From a cyanobacterium endosymbiont of Epithemia clementina EcSB (GTDB taxonomy: Bacteria > Cyanobacteriota > Cyanobacteriia > Cyanobacteriales > Microcystaceae): a DNA stretch of 64,000 nucleotides. The stretch spans positions 1,543,110 through 1,607,109 of the forward strand of contig NZ_CP123991.1 of assembly GCF_029919255.1 (NCBI RefSeq). The letters run 5' to 3'. Below, one piece after another: positions 1-10,304 of the stretch. Numbering within the stretch: the stretch's first letter is position 1; every line of letters begins with the position of its first letter. Below the pieces are notes generated by a model that had not been told where the DNA came from, did not search any database, and saw only the letters and a list, made by a program, of their open reading frames with translations. The position numbers and the translations under genes were made by a program.

Positions 1-957
1 ATAGTAATTATTTAATTACTAATATCAATCATAAAACTGTACTAAAATTTCTGTATTATGCCATATTTTCTACTATTCTAACCTGTAGTATTAATTTATT
101 TAGAATATTTTTAATAGAATTTTCTCAATTTAGACTAAATATATTAAATTTTAGCTAAAGCCTTTTTAAAGCTTCTATATTTTATATATTTCAGGATTTG
201 CTTATTTATATGATTTCTACGCTAACTCCTTTATATAAATCTATATATATTACATAATAATTTTTTTATTCTTCAATTAAAGAAATTGATAAAATTACTG
301 ACTGTTTCAATAGCTGAGAGTTTTGATATATAGTTATTAATTTAAATTTTTGAATATCTTAGTTATTTTCTATTCACTTATTTCATTCCTTATGTCACTA
401 TTTAACACCTCTTAAATGAAAAGGTATTAAATAATTTTTATCTTAAATATTTCAATATATATTTAATTATTTATTAGGTAAATTTATTCCAGCATTAATC
501 ACATCCAATTTTATAAAAATCAATTTTAAAGCAGATAGTTCTTTCTGCTAAAGACAAAACAAATATATAAATGTTAATTCATTATTTATATAAATTTTTT
601 TAGCATTAACAGAGGGAAATATATTGTTAATTAAACTAAAGTTCAATTGCATTGAATAGATATGCAATACTACTCTTCAATTCAAAGAATAGCAAAATTT
701 ACGGCTTCGAACTGAATCGTCTAACTATCTGTTTAATTTTTAACATCCTTTACAAGACATTAGGATCACACCGGTAGAATAATTGAAGTCTATAACACTG
801 AAGGTAATTGTATGACTGTGCATAGAAAAAGATAGTAAATTAAATCCTTTAAATTTAGATAATCGATGCTATTGAGATCTATCTTGATCCATTGTTAAGT
901 TATAATGTTCGAGTTACGTTAGTAGATAATAAGTAACTTTACTTAATAAAACGATAG
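1..957. other. AT-rich gene-poor region
   Basis: No gene, RNA or clear gene remnant could be supported here on either strand. The first 600 bases are extremely AT-rich. The last 300 are slightly richer in GC and contain a TATAAT-like hexamer about 55 bases before the next start codon, with no convincing -35 box at normal spacing. Confidence 0.6.
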
Positions 958-1185
958 ATGACTATTCAAACTCTTACTCGTTCGTCTTCACCCAACTACC
1001 AGACCTCTATTAGTTCCTCAACTCAGCAGCGGTCACAAACAAAGATAGAGTCAAATTCAGTAAGACAACTAAGCAAATCCTATCAAGCAATACAGCAACT
1101 AAAATATTTACATCTAAAAGCTGAAATTGACGTTCTTCTACAAAAGTTACAGACGATAAAGCAAAATAATCAAATGGAGAGCTAA
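958..1185 (+). CDS. small conserved-type hypothetical protein
   Basis: A 75-residue protein of unknown function. The first half is rich in Ser, Thr and Gln and looks disordered. The second half, about residues 38-70, is a predicted amphipathic helix with leucine spacing (around LKYLHLKAEIDVLLQKLQ) that could form a short coiled coil. It has no membrane segment or catalytic motif. A hairpin terminator lies 10 bases past the stop, which supports a real transcription unit. It converges on rpe. I recall similar short helical proteins in Cyanothece-type genomes but cannot name a family, so function is open. Confidence 0.6.
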   Translation: MTIQTLTRSSSPNYQTSISSSTQQRSQTKIESNSVRQLSKSYQAIQQLKYLHLKAEIDVLLQKLQTIKQNNQMES

Positions 1186-1194
1186 TTCTAATCA

Positions 1195-1255
1195 AAAAGG
1201 CGATTAAATTGATCGCCTTTTATCATCTTTGAGTTCATATTTGTATGAACTCAAA
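1195..1255. terminator. paired hairpins between convergent genes
   Basis: Two adjacent stem-loops. The first has 10-bp arms (1195-1204 with 1212-1221) rich in GGCGAT and preceded and followed by A/T runs. The second has 12-bp arms (1228-1239 with 1244-1255). They sit between the stop of the small plus-strand gene and the stop of rpe, so they probably terminate both transcripts. Confidence 0.75.
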
Positions 1256-1264
1256 TTTTAGAGG

Positions 1265-1966
1265 TTAAACTGCCGCTAATTCTGGCTGAGGACGCTTGCT
1301 GTTTCGAATTTTTTCAATGGCTTCGTCATAGCTAGGAGCTTCGAATATTGCTGAGCCGGCAACAATAGCGTTAGCACCCGCTTCTAACACTTGCCAAGTA
1401 TTGTCTGGTTTTAAACCTCCATCAACCTCGATCCAAGGATCTAGTCCACGCTCATCACACATCTGACGGAGTGTACTAATTTTACCTACCATTTCGGGAA
1501 TAAAGCTTTGACCGCCAAATCCCGGATTAACACTCATAATCAGTACCAAGTCACATAGTTCTAGGACGTATTCGATTAAGTTTAAGGGAGTAGAAGGATT
1601 AAGAACTACGCCAGCTTTTTTACCTAATTCTCGAATTTGTCCTAGGGTGCGGTGTAGATGAGGAGAAACGTTATGTTCGGCATGAACAGAAATAATATCA
1701 GCACCAGCTTTGGCAAAATCAGCAACATATTTTTCAGGTTCAACAATCATTAAGTGAACATCCAAAGGCTTGTCAGTGTAGGGACGAATTGCCTTAATGA
1801 CCAGTGGACCAATAGTGATGTTAGGGACAAAACGACCGTCCATTACATCAACATGAATCCAATCAGCTCCTGCTTTGTCTACGGCTCGGACTTCTTCTCC
1901 TAAAAGACTAAAGTCAGCTGAGAGAATGGAAGGGGAAATTACGATGGATTTAGTAGATTGGCTCAT
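1265..1966 (-). CDS. rpe: ribulose-phosphate 3-epimerase
   Basis: Interconverts ribulose 5-phosphate and xylulose 5-phosphate in the pentose phosphate and Calvin cycles, in the cytosol. The 233-residue TIM barrel is full length. It opens with the family motif SPSILSADF near residue 11, followed by [12 protein letters not shown] (metal and substrate binding), DVHLMIVEP, and SVNPGFGGQ near residue 145, then EVDGG and a phosphate-binding AGSAIF segment. It is transcribed away from a broken membrane-protein gene and ends at a shared terminator. In an organism that has lost photosynthesis its use would be the oxidative pentose phosphate pathway, which supplies NADPH; that role is inferred. Confidence 0.97.
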   Translation of the reverse strand: MSQSTKSIVISPSILSADFSLLGEEVRAVDKAGADWIHVDVMDGRFVPNITIGPLVIKAIRPYTDKPLDVHLMIVEPEKYVADFAKAGADIISVHAEHNVSPHLHRTLGQIRELGKKAGVVLNPSTPLNLIEYVLELCDLVLIMSVNPGFGGQSFIPEMVGKISTLRQMCDERGLDPWIEVDGGLKPDNTWQVLEAGANAIVAGSAIFEAPSYDEAIEKIRNSKRPQPELAAV

Positions 1967-2134
1967 AACTTTAGAATATTCTCCGATGGCTCGCTTGTGA
2001 CATTAATATTAACAAAGTCTTTAAAATTTACCTAATCATGATCTGTTAGATGACTAAAATTGTTCAACTTTATAGTAGGTTTTTATCGTAGGTTGACTTT
2101 AGGATTAAAACCAATTAGAGATTTTACTAATTAG

Positions 2135-2346
2135 CTAACTGAGGATCATGCCTAAAAATATAATAGTGATTGCTGGATTAAATAGAGGTTGCCATAATTC
2201 GTAGCATAAATTAGAACCAAGAAGAATATCTATTGAACGTCCGGTTACCGTCACAGCTAACCAAAGAAAAAGAAGCAATAGCTAAAAATGTGTCAGCTAC
2301 TAAAAAACGATTTAACCAAATATTTTTTTTTATTATTCCTGTTCAT
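2135..2346 (-). pseudogene. decayed small membrane protein
   Basis: Reading the minus strand, a hydrophobic protein appears in pieces: IWLNRFLVADTFLA, then after a frame change LLLLFLWLAVTVTGRSIDI and YELWQPLFNPAITIIFLGMI before a stop. The pieces join into a plausible two-helix protein of about 65-70 residues. One shift falls in the middle (near 2275) and another in a run of nine T just before the first ATG. I do not recognise the family. It lies directly upstream of rpe on the same strand. Confidence 0.6.
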
Positions 2347-2927
2347 ATTATTCAAATTCCCTACTATTTCTATATGTTTATATTTGATTAAATCATTGAA
2401 AAGTTAAATAACGATACGAATTATTAACCCAGTCAACCTAGTTTAGTATAAAAAATAAATACATACAAAAAAGGTTAACTTCAAATTAATAAAACATTTT
2501 TATTTAAAAAATAAAAACTATAATTTATCTTGACAATATAGAAATCTTTTTTAAAAATAGAACTAGTACATAAACATTAACACTTTTGTACAGTATTAAC
2601 TGTCTTTATTTTTTCGGTAGTGTTAAAGTTCCTATTTAGGAATTAGACACAATTTTTAAAAATTTTAAGAAAATATGTCCAAAGGACAGGTTTTTAAAAA
2701 TATCACCTAGTTTCTCGATAAACTTCTCTGAAAAATATTGTAGTTGGACGTTTAGGGGGTATATAAATTTTAAAGATTTATTTTATATACTTAAATCTGA
2801 GTCAATATATAGTCTTGAATTTTTAGCAAAATTAGTTTTGTAAAACAAGGTTTTTACTCCTGTCAAATAACTTACTAAAAGTCAAAATAACAGACATAAA
2901 TAATTTCTATTTAGATAAAAAACTTGA

Positions 2928-2970
2928 TAAAAATATCTTCTTCTTATTTAAGAAGAAGAAGATATTTTTA
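2928..2970. repeat. 18-bp inverted repeat
   Basis: Perfect 18-bp arms (2928-2945 and 2953-2970) around a 7-base loop. The arms are made of TTC/GAA triplets flanked by A/T runs. The next palindrome begins 13 bases later. No gene ends nearby. Confidence 0.85.
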
Positions 2971-2982
2971 AAATTAAAACTG

Positions 2983-3031
2983 CTAGTCAAAGCTAATCTA
3001 ATTCAATTTGAATTAGATTAGCTTTGACTAG
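2983..3031. repeat. 24-bp near-perfect palindrome
   Basis: A 49-base palindrome with perfect 24-bp arms around one central base, starting and ending in CTAG and followed by a run of six A. The arms are longer than in ordinary intrinsic terminators, and the nearest intact gene is more than 1 kb away. Confidence 0.9.
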
Positions 3032-4091
3032 AAAAAAGAGTACTAATAAAATATTTTTTACTTTATTAGTCAATGCATAGACTACCTATATTTTTGTATT
3101 AATTATAAAAATTATTAGTAAATTAATTCGTACAAAAAATAAAAAAATATTATGGATTATTAAAATTAAGCGTCTGTATAAAATCAATTCATAACCAAAT
3201 AAATCTTAATAGAGAACAGACTAGAAGCAAAAATAAATTATGAAGAAATCTTTGTGAGTTAACACGAGGCTATTGCGATAGCTGTTGTTAATGTGAAAGC
3301 ACAAGTAGGAAATTGAAGTAAGTCTATTTCTACTACCTAAATTAATAAAGTGACTTTTGATAAAATAAGTAATTTTAATTAAACAATTTAAGTCATTTTC
3401 TTAATGTCTTTAGACTATGCGTTCTAATTTAGAGAGTTAACTTAAATAAATAATCAAACAAGTATTTCTAACTATTTAATGTAAAAGAAATATTAAAAAT
3501 TTTGTCTACCTTAAATTTTGAATGAGTTTAACATTAAGACTATGAGGTAATAAAAGACTTATGTAAACTTACAAATATAGATTTTAATAAACTCAATTAA
3601 GTTTATTCTTATTCATATATAAAAAATTATATTATATGTAATGTTTTTATTTCCTATGTACGTATTATTTATATCTTCTTTTTATAAGTTATTTTATGAT
3701 TAGGTTTGCTTTAAACTAAAACAACCATATTTAAATTCTATATTTTATCTTTTTTTCTGTAACCCAATATTGTCGAATTTTAAAAATTAATAAAAATAGA
3801 TTTTATTCATTAGTTCTATAGTAAAAACTCAGTCGCTTTAGTTATTTCAGCAAATAATCAATATTATTAGGTAATAATTTTATATTTTTTTGTAGTTATT
3901 TTACTTTAAAAATAACACTTTTTGGAAGGTATATATTATTCAGATAATTCAATAAATATTAATGTTGAATTTTGGTCGTACTTATTAGTTGATTAAACCA
4001 TTAATTTATACTCTTGCCATGAAGATTATTAATGTATAAATTATAATTATTCTTTCTATTCGTATATTTCTACTATTTAAAATAGTTGTTA

Positions 4092-4131
4092 ATAACACAA
4101 CAAAAAATATAGATATTTTTTGTTGTGTTAT
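4092..4131. repeat. 19-bp inverted repeat
   Basis: Perfect 19-bp arms (4092-4110 and 4113-4131) separated by two bases, containing ACACAAC/GTTGTGT. It is one of three hairpins clustered within 250 bases. Confidence 0.85.
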
Positions 4132-4164
4132 ATTTTTAGTACTATACTCTAAGTTTTATTTTTG

Positions 4165-4218
4165 ATATAAACAGAAAAAAATATTTCTAATACTAAAAAT
4201 ATTTTTTTCTGTTTATAT
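4165..4218. repeat. 22-bp inverted repeat
   Basis: Perfect 22-bp arms (4165-4186 and 4197-4218) with a 10-base loop. The arms centre on ACAG plus seven A and its complement. It lies 33 bases after the preceding hairpin. Confidence 0.85.
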
Positions 4219-4295
4219 TAGGGGAAGTAAGAGTTGAATATATTTCACTTAAAATTGTTGGCACGTCGCGATTATTTATATTTAAACAATTTTTT

Positions 4296-4332
4296 CTACT
4301 AATATTACTACTAACAATAGTAATATTAGTAG
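4296..4332. repeat. 15-bp inverted repeat
   Basis: Perfect 15-bp arms (4296-4310 and 4318-4332), built from TACTAATAT-like sequence, with a 7-base loop. It is the third hairpin in this cluster. Confidence 0.8.
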
Positions 4333-4500
4333 ATAGTTTTTGCGATCACTTACTGGAAGGTTACTTGCATCGTAAATTTATTTAAAATTTGTATAAAATT
4401 TATTATTATTTTGAGTCATTATTACTCATCAAGTTTATCCTGAAATAATTGATTATTTAAGTTAAATCTATAAGCTAATTTTTAATTAAAATTATAATAA

Positions 4501-4570
4501 TTTATATAGTCAAAAATAATGTAACTGAAGTATTAGAAGAATGAATGATATTTATTTTTGACTATATAAA
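4501..4570. repeat. 19-bp inverted repeat, long loop
   Basis: Perfect 19-bp arms (4501-4519 and 4552-4570) enclosing 32 bases. The spacing is longer than in the other palindromes of this region and could hold a small structured loop or the trace of an inverted duplication. Confidence 0.75.
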
Positions 4571-5061
4571 CTCATACTGATTAGTTACTTGCTCTAGATG
4601 AAAAGTACTGACAGGACGTTAAGAGAGTATGATGATTTTAATTCCAAAGTACTATATGTAAAAAGTGAAATTTTAATTCAGCATAATCACTGATTTATTA
4701 GTTAAATCTATAGCTAAAATAACCATAGAATTAGCTAGTCGGATATTAGAAATATAATAGCTTATTCACAGTAGAATATTTCAGAGACAGATATCTAATC
4801 TTTAGTGTCAAATATTATTAAATAGAACTCTTAAAATTATAGACATGTAAAAATTGGGAAAAAATTCAGCAAAGTAATTAGTTTATTTCGATATAAATTT
4901 ATTATTTATTGATTAATATTTGTCGTTGTATGCAACAGCAATTAATTCACTAATATTGATATATTATCTATTTTTTGGGTATTTATAGTTAAACTAATTA
5001 GACCTAGATTTAATTTATAAATGTTATTTTTTTACAATGTAACATTCACAAACAATGTTGA

Positions 5062-5108
5062 ATATGTTTGTCTTTTATCAATAAAATTTTTGGAAAAGAC
5101 AAACATAT
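5062..5108. repeat. 15-bp inverted repeat
   Basis: Perfect 15-bp arms (5062-5076 and 5094-5108) containing GTTTGTC/GACAAAC, with a 17-base loop. No adjacent gene. Confidence 0.75.
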
Positions 5109-5195
5109 ACTAGTCTACATCCAAAAACTTACTTTTTTATTTCCTCCAATTAGGATGGTATTTTTCTGTTATTAAACTAACTTAATTATCTCTTT

Positions 5196-5243
5196 TTAAT
5201 CCATTGTAATTAATCTTAATTAAGATTAATTACAATGGATTAA
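5196..5243. repeat. 48-bp perfect palindrome
   Basis: A perfect 48-base palindrome with 24-bp arms and no loop, centred on TTAATTAA and containing CCATTGTAATT and its complement. It lies in gene-poor DNA about 500 bases past the end of the GH57 gene. Confidence 0.9.
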
Positions 5244-5739
5244 CCGTAAAAAAGTATCCTTAGAAAGGATATTTTGAGTTTATATAGATAATTATCTATA
5301 TCAAATAAATAACAATATTTATTATGCTTAATTCTAATAGATTTATTGCAACTGAAATCGTTTCTTGATATAATTTTAATTATCTTAGTAATACAACTCG
5401 GTCAGATAAAACTTCTAATAATAAAGATTAATTACGATAATTTTATTATGAGTATTCTTTTATAAGAACCTGTACAATTTTACTCCTATTTTTTCGGGTG
5501 GGAATTTAGTAAACAGGTTTATTAATGAATCTAGCCAGATTATCAGAAAGAGTAACATCCAAAAGTAAACAATTAAAAGTTAAAGCAATTTTTGTCTATT
5601 TTAAAATACTTATTGAGCTGAAAGTAATTTTCTGATACATGATGTCTTTCTTCTTTTCAGTATCTTCCAAGCTTTAAAATACCCCGACTAACCACTTGAT
5701 CAATTGGGACTTCTGAATTTATGGAAAATCAACCTTAAA

Positions 5740-7230
5740 TTATTTAACTAATCTTTGTCCACGATTATAAAGTTCATGGGCATAATCAGTCCAAATTCCC
5801 TGTCCCCAATAGCGGAAACAACTGGTTTCCACTAACAAGGTGTAGAGTAACGCTTCCTGATATTCGGGAGTTTTAGTGACACAAGGATCACGTTGGACTA
5901 AAGAATCGAATTTCCGGTGAAAATCAGCACTGAGTTGATTCATGGGTTCTAAAACGTTTTCGTAACCATTAACCCAACTCAAATTGTCAGTCCAAGAAGC
6001 CCCATCCATGTGAAACCGATCATCAATGGTTGGTAACTCTTCAATAGCTTTAGCAACTACCTCCGGAGTAACATTATTTAGGTCAATCTTATTCCAAATT
6101 TTGTGTTGTCCTACGGCTTGACAAGTGGGATAATCATTGGCGTTGACCCCTGCGGTTTCAAGGAGTTCAATATATTCAGTTCCGTTGAAGCCTACCACAT
6201 TACCTTCTTCTTTGATTTTATCCCAAACAGGGTTAAATCCATCAGGAAACTCATTCATCATGACTCCACCATTTTCCCCGTCAGCAATTTGGGAAACACA
6301 ACAAGGAATCTCAATATCTCTAATTTTATACCGTTCCCGTGATTTAGCTTCATGGTAGGGCTGCATTTGAGCAACAAGTTTAGTATCAGACCCTTGGGTT
6401 TTAATCAAGGCAGTAATACTAACGGTTTCCCCGTAGGAATTACGCGCTACTAAACGGTTAGGAACATATTTATCATCCCCATTCTGGTGTAAATTTCTTC
6501 CGTCTAACCTTTCTACTGAGTCTTCTTGCACCAGTAACCAACGATAACCGCATTCTTTAAGAGCTTTGATATATTCAAAAAGAGTATCGGGGTTATTGGG
6601 GAGGTGCATTTCCGGTGGTGAGAAGCCTTTCACCCGTTTGAGGGCATCATAACCAAAAATTGAGGCAAAATGGTGTTGCCACGCCCGCATCTGGAGTTTA
6701 AGGTCGGGAATAGGCGTCGAGGGGGCTACCGCATGACTCCACATAGTCCCTAGCCATTCTACATAGGGCTGATATTGAGATTCACAGGTGATGCGCTTAA
6801 GCTCATTAAGGATGTCATAACTCTGCATTTGTTGAAATCCCCAGAGAAGATTTCCAGAATAGTCGAGCATAATTCTGGGATTTCCCCCATTGTCGACGAT
6901 TCTTGGGATAAATTCACCCATGCGACGGTAACACCAAGAAAAAACCTCCGCGTTGTGATTATCTCCTACGTCTTGATTTTCAAACATATTCTGGAGATTA
7001 CAAATCAATTCACCCTTTTTTCCTGCAGGAATTGTGGGTTGGTGCATATGAAGGGCGCAGGCAAACCCTGCTTTAACATTGTCCAGAGTTATGTTTGTAG
7101 TAGATAAAAAGACTGAGTCGTCGTGTTGAACTACTGAGGTAATTTCTCGTTCCCAACCACTAATTGGAGGTAATTCTGGTTTTAATCCTTTTATATTTTC
7201 TAAATTAAACGATTGTGCTGTTGCAATCAT
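5740..7230 (-). CDS. glycoside hydrolase family 57 protein
   Basis: A 496-residue protein of the GH57 alpha-glucan-active family, expected to act on glycogen-type or other alpha-linked sugars in the cytosol. It carries the family's first conserved region HMHQPTIP at residues 61-68, a GFSPPEMHLP segment near residue 205 (second region), a WLLVQEDS strand, and DGASWTDNLSW near residue 410 that resembles the region with the acid/base Asp. There is no signal peptide. It stands alone between two long gene-poor stretches. Whether it is an amylase, a branching enzyme or a 4-alpha-glucanotransferase cannot be decided here. Its survival is notable because a glycogen synthase gene in this window is broken. 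Confidence 0.85.
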   Translation of the reverse strand: MIATAQSFNLENIKGLKPELPPISGWEREITSVVQHDDSVFLSTTNITLDNVKAGFACALHMHQPTIPAGKKGELICNLQNMFENQDVGDNHNAEVFSWCYRRMGEFIPRIVDNGGNPRIMLDYSGNLLWGFQQMQSYDILNELKRITCESQYQPYVEWLGTMWSHAVAPSTPIPDLKLQMRAWQHHFASIFGYDALKRVKGFSPPEMHLPNNPDTLFEYIKALKECGYRWLLVQEDSVERLDGRNLHQNGDDKYVPNRLVARNSYGETVSITALIKTQGSDTKLVAQMQPYHEAKSRERYKIRDIEIPCCVSQIADGENGGVMMNEFPDGFNPVWDKIKEEGNVVGFNGTEYIELLETAGVNANDYPTCQAVGQHKIWNKIDLNNVTPEVVAKAIEELPTIDDRFHMDGASWTDNLSWVNGYENVLEPMNQLSADFHRKFDSLVQRDPCVTKTPEYQEALLYTLLVETSCFRYWGQGIWTDYAHELYNRGQRLVK

Positions 7231-7930
7231 ACTGCTTTCCTTGGACTTTTGATACTAAATTAATATCATGATACTGATTACTCCTCATCATTTTTATGCG
7301 ACACTTTTCCTTGCTATTTAAATTTTACTCTATAAATTAGATGATTTAAGCTTAAATTTCCCAGTAATATTGTCAGGTTTATTTGAAAAAGAATTCGGAG
7401 ACTGATTTACTTAAAATTTTGAGATATTGCTATTGTAGAGATGTGGTTAATTCCATTAATAGCCAAAATAAAATATTAGGAGTAGACAAATTCACTAAAA
7501 CCACAATCTAACTTGTCCTAGTTATCTTTAAAAGATATTGTTCTAGAAGTGAGTTGAATGAAAAATTTTAGAGGGTTAGTCTTATTTAAATGGTATTTTT
7601 TTTACTAACCTAAACAACTTTTATTCCTACTGTATTCTATGACCTTAAAAACTTTATTTCTCTAAAAATAGAGTTACTGGAATCTTGAAACCATTGCAAC
7701 GTGGATTTTTATCTCTTGTTTATTAAAATTTTGTCACTGCTAAGTTAAAAGAACCTTAATCATTAAAGTTAATTAACTTTTACACTCTAATAACTATAGT
7801 TTATGGTAGTTTGTTTTTATTTATCTAAAATTTTATATTTTTTATGACTTAAAAATAGTTGTAATTACTCTCATTAGGCAGAGGCTAATAGTTCTAGATA
7901 ATTATCTCAACTAGGTCACATTTGTTTATT
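7231..7930. other. gene-poor spacer
   Basis: About 700 AT-rich bases between the GH57 start and the CPP1-like stop. All frames carry dense stops. No hairpin, RNA gene or recognisable gene remnant was seen. Confidence 0.5.
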
Positions 7931-8548
7931 TTAACGCATAAAACTGCTGATTAACCAAAACATAATCAATGTAACGACACTTGTTAGCCTATCTAACTCT
8001 AAAGAAATACTAAGATTAGCACTACTGAGTAAACTAATAATAACTGTTCCTGATCCTACACCAATTAATAAACCGACGATAGTTATGAAAAAAGCCCTTA
8101 CAGACCGTTGCTCTTTACGGTTGAGAAAATAGATATTTGCAAAAACTCCTAACACCAAAATAAAAGGAATCTTACTGGAAGGCATAACAATAATAAAGGT
8201 AGCCAAGGTTGCGAATACCCCAGTCGTCCAAAGAATATCATTAGAAGATGGTGTATCAATAAAACCTTGTACCCACGGGAGAGAATTATCTAAAGATAGG
8301 GAAAGAGGAGTTGAAGGAATTTCTACCGATTTTTCCGGGAAACGGATACGATCTGGCACTTTAATTTTTCCTTCTTGTCTCATTCTAAGACGGTCCATAA
8401 TAATGGCATCATAAGCCACTTCAATATTTTCAACTGCTTTATTATCTTCACGATATTTTTGACTCAAACGATTTTTAGCTTCTTGGATTTCCTCAAATGA
8501 GGCTAAATCATTAATTCCTAGGACCTCATAGGGACTTTGTTCACTCAT
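7931..8548 (-). CDS. CPP1-like (J-like) membrane protein
   Basis: A 205-residue protein with an N-terminal J-domain-like segment (SPYEVLGINDLASFEEIQEAKNRL, residues 5-28) that lacks the HPD signature of true DnaJ proteins, then a cytosolic linker and three or four hydrophobic helices from about residue 105 to the end. This architecture matches the cyanobacterial and plastid CPP1 family (chaperone-like protein of POR1), which in chloroplasts protects the light-dependent protochlorophyllide reductase. Keeping it in a non-photosynthetic genome would imply another role. It lies 75 bases downstream of tatA on the same strand and may share its transcript. Confidence 0.8.
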   Translation of the reverse strand: MSEQSPYEVLGINDLASFEEIQEAKNRLSQKYREDNKAVENIEVAYDAIIMDRLRMRQEGKIKVPDRIRFPEKSVEIPSTPLSLSLDNSLPWVQGFIDTPSSNDILWTTGVFATLATFIIVMPSSKIPFILVLGVFANIYFLNRKEQRSVRAFFITIVGLLIGVGSGTVIISLLSSANLSISLELDRLTSVVTLIMFWLISSFMR

Positions 8549-8623
8549 CTAAAATTTCCTCTTAGAATATTTCTCTACATTATTTAAGCTACTAAATAAA
8601 TTAAACAACAATTTTTTAACTGT

Positions 8624-8908
8624 CTATTCTTTTTGCGTATTATTAATTGTCTCCCTTGCAGGATTATTTACAGAAGATGGTTTGGTAGTTTTATTTTCCT
8701 CTAACTGGGCTTTCATCGTCACAGAATTTTCTAATTTTTGGGCTTCACGTTTAAACTCATTTTCAAACTCTTTAGAGGCTTCTTGGAAGCCTCGAATAGC
8801 TTTGCCTAAACTCCGTCCAATTTCTGGTAGTTTCTTGGGTCCGAAGATTAATAAGGAAATTACAAAAATCAATGCCATTTCTGGGAGTCCTATACCAAAA
8901 ACGTTCAT
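8624..8908 (-). CDS. tatA: Sec-independent translocase TatA/E subunit
   Basis: Pore-forming subunit of the twin-arginine translocase, which moves folded proteins across the membrane. It has a short N-terminal helix with GLPEMALIFVISLLIFGP, the family's FGPKKLPEIGRSLG hinge and amphipathic helix, then a charged tail. I chose the second Met, giving 94 residues, because AGAGGA at 8915-8920 is spaced correctly for it, while the upstream ATG nearly touches that site. Length and motifs are normal. It precedes the CPP1-like gene in a likely two-gene unit. Tat substrates such as Rieske proteins may explain its retention; that is inference. Confidence 0.93.
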   Translation of the reverse strand: MNVFGIGLPEMALIFVISLLIFGPKKLPEIGRSLGKAIRGFQEASKEFENEFKREAQKLENSVTMKAQLEENKTTKPSSVNNPARETINNTQKE

Positions 8909-8914
8909 AAACAT

Positions 8915-8920
8915 TCCTCT
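8915..8920 (-). promoter_or_regulatory. ribosome binding site deciding tatA start
   Basis: AGAGGA on the minus strand lies six bases before the ATG at 8908 and immediately before the alternative ATG at 8914, so it favours the shorter TatA. Confidence 0.55.
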
Positions 8921-8926
8921 ACATTA

Positions 8927-9769
8927 GTCAATGACTATTATCGATCTGTGACGAGACCAACACTTTATACTGTTATTCTAAGCTAACTGACCTAACATGA
9001 TATTAAATACCGACTTTAAAAAGTCTGATAAATAGGGAAAAGTTAAGATAAAAGATTTGTATCTCCAAGAGAAACAATTAAATACTGATTAATCTTTACT
9101 TTTCTTTCATTAACTCAATGATAATTGATCAACTAACCGTTAGCCTATTAAATTCATAGAGCTTTACACTAAAGATAACTGATAACCTATCGATCGCAGC
9201 TGAGACTAATTTCCAAAATTGACAGTAAACCTTTAGATAATTAGGGGAAAATTGTAAATTTATAAGATAATCAGCAAAAATACTGAATATAATCTCATTA
9301 TAACGAGTGGTTTACCGACCAGGGACACTTTTCTGCACTCAGAGTCAAGTAGTTTGAGCGAATCTATTAACTCAGTACGCTGTGCCATAAACGATAAATT
9401 TCGTCTCTAAAAACGTTGTCTGTTTCCTTTTAATTAAGTGGATCCTCCCGTACTCACATATTAGGGATTATTAGTTCATCCAAACAGATTAACTTTTCTC
9501 CCCTCAAATCCCCTCAAAGCAGTTAGTTGCAGACAAGTTTTCTCCAATTGTTTAGTTAATTAAACCCAGTCTCCGGAAGCTTTATAATACTGTTGGCTGT
9601 TGTAGCATATTCTGGCTAGAAAATTTCGATCGTGGCACAGAACAAACCTTACTAGGTTAGTCTTTCTTTTGCCCCCGCAACACACCCAGTCCGTTTTTAT
9701 CGTAAATTATGCTACGGTAATGTTACCTACGGTTCTTTTAGAATGTGATCCACAAACAATCTCTGAGAC
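8927..9769. other. spacer with possible protein remnant
   Basis: Minus-strand reading of 9270-9740 gives short protein-like runs in changing frames, such as ARICYNSQQYYKASGDW and VFRDEIYRLWHSVLS, interrupted by several stops. GC content is higher than in the flanking spacer. It may be a decayed gene upstream of tatA, but I could not assign a family, and a structured RNA cannot be excluded. Confidence 0.35.
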
Positions 9770-10246
9770 TTAAAAGTTTGACTGCTGGGGAGATGATGGC
9801 TCAGAAAAACTAGCAATTAATAAAAAAATAATGCCAAAATTGATAAACACATCAGCTAAATTAAAAACTGGAAATTGAATTAATCGAAAATCAAGAAAAT
9901 CGACTACATATCCAAATAAAAAACGATCTATTCCATTTCCTAATGCTCCTGCCAGGATAAATCCATAACCCAACTGTTCTGTAAACCTCATTTTATTCCC
10001 CCACCAAGCTAAAACCATTAGCCCTAAACTAACTCCTAAAGAAAGCCAGCGCAGCCATTTCGCCCCCCCAGTAAAAAAACTAAAGGCAGCTCCTGTGTTA
10101 ATAACATAGGTAAAATGGAATACTCCTGACCAGATATGGATAGTTTGTCCTAAATTCGTAAACCATTGAGTAACCCAATATTTAGTTATTTGATCAATTA
10201 TTAAACCAGCTAGGCCAACCAGCCAAAAAAAACTGTTTTTTTTCAT
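9770..10246 (-). CDS. lspA: lipoprotein signal peptidase (signal peptidase II)
   Basis: Membrane aspartyl protease that cleaves prolipoprotein signal peptides after lipid attachment. The 158-residue protein has four hydrophobic helices. The two catalytic aspartates are visible: D107 in GNGIDR and D132 in NLADVFIN; the conserved VINTGAAFSF segment lies at residues 48-57. Start and length are typical. It is last in a same-strand run bioB-bioY-lspA, 58 bases after bioY. At least one lipoprotein in the window (the binding protein at 12616-13929) would be its substrate. Confidence 0.96.
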   Translation of the reverse strand: MKKNSFFWLVGLAGLIIDQITKYWVTQWFTNLGQTIHIWSGVFHFTYVINTGAAFSFFTGGAKWLRWLSLGVSLGLMVLAWWGNKMRFTEQLGYGFILAGALGNGIDRFLFGYVVDFLDFRLIQFPVFNLADVFINFGIIFLLIASFSEPSSPQQSNF

Positions 10247-10304
10247 GTGCGTTCGCTATATTTAGGATAATTTTTAACCCTAATTTCTGCTCAAATGAAG
10301 TTTC

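Larger units (their letters stand above)
2347..5739. other. long gene-poor region with many hairpins
   Basis: About 3.4 kb without a supportable intact gene. Base composition is very AT-rich and every frame has dense stop codons. It contains at least seven inverted repeats with arms of 15-24 bp, listed separately. A 37-codon open stretch begins at the ATG at 5525 and may be a gene scrap, but nothing identifies it. Confidence 0.6.

Noticed and set aside
6103-6358. Plus-strand open frames inside the GH57 gene
   Set aside because: They are antisense shadows of a clearly conserved coding sequence.
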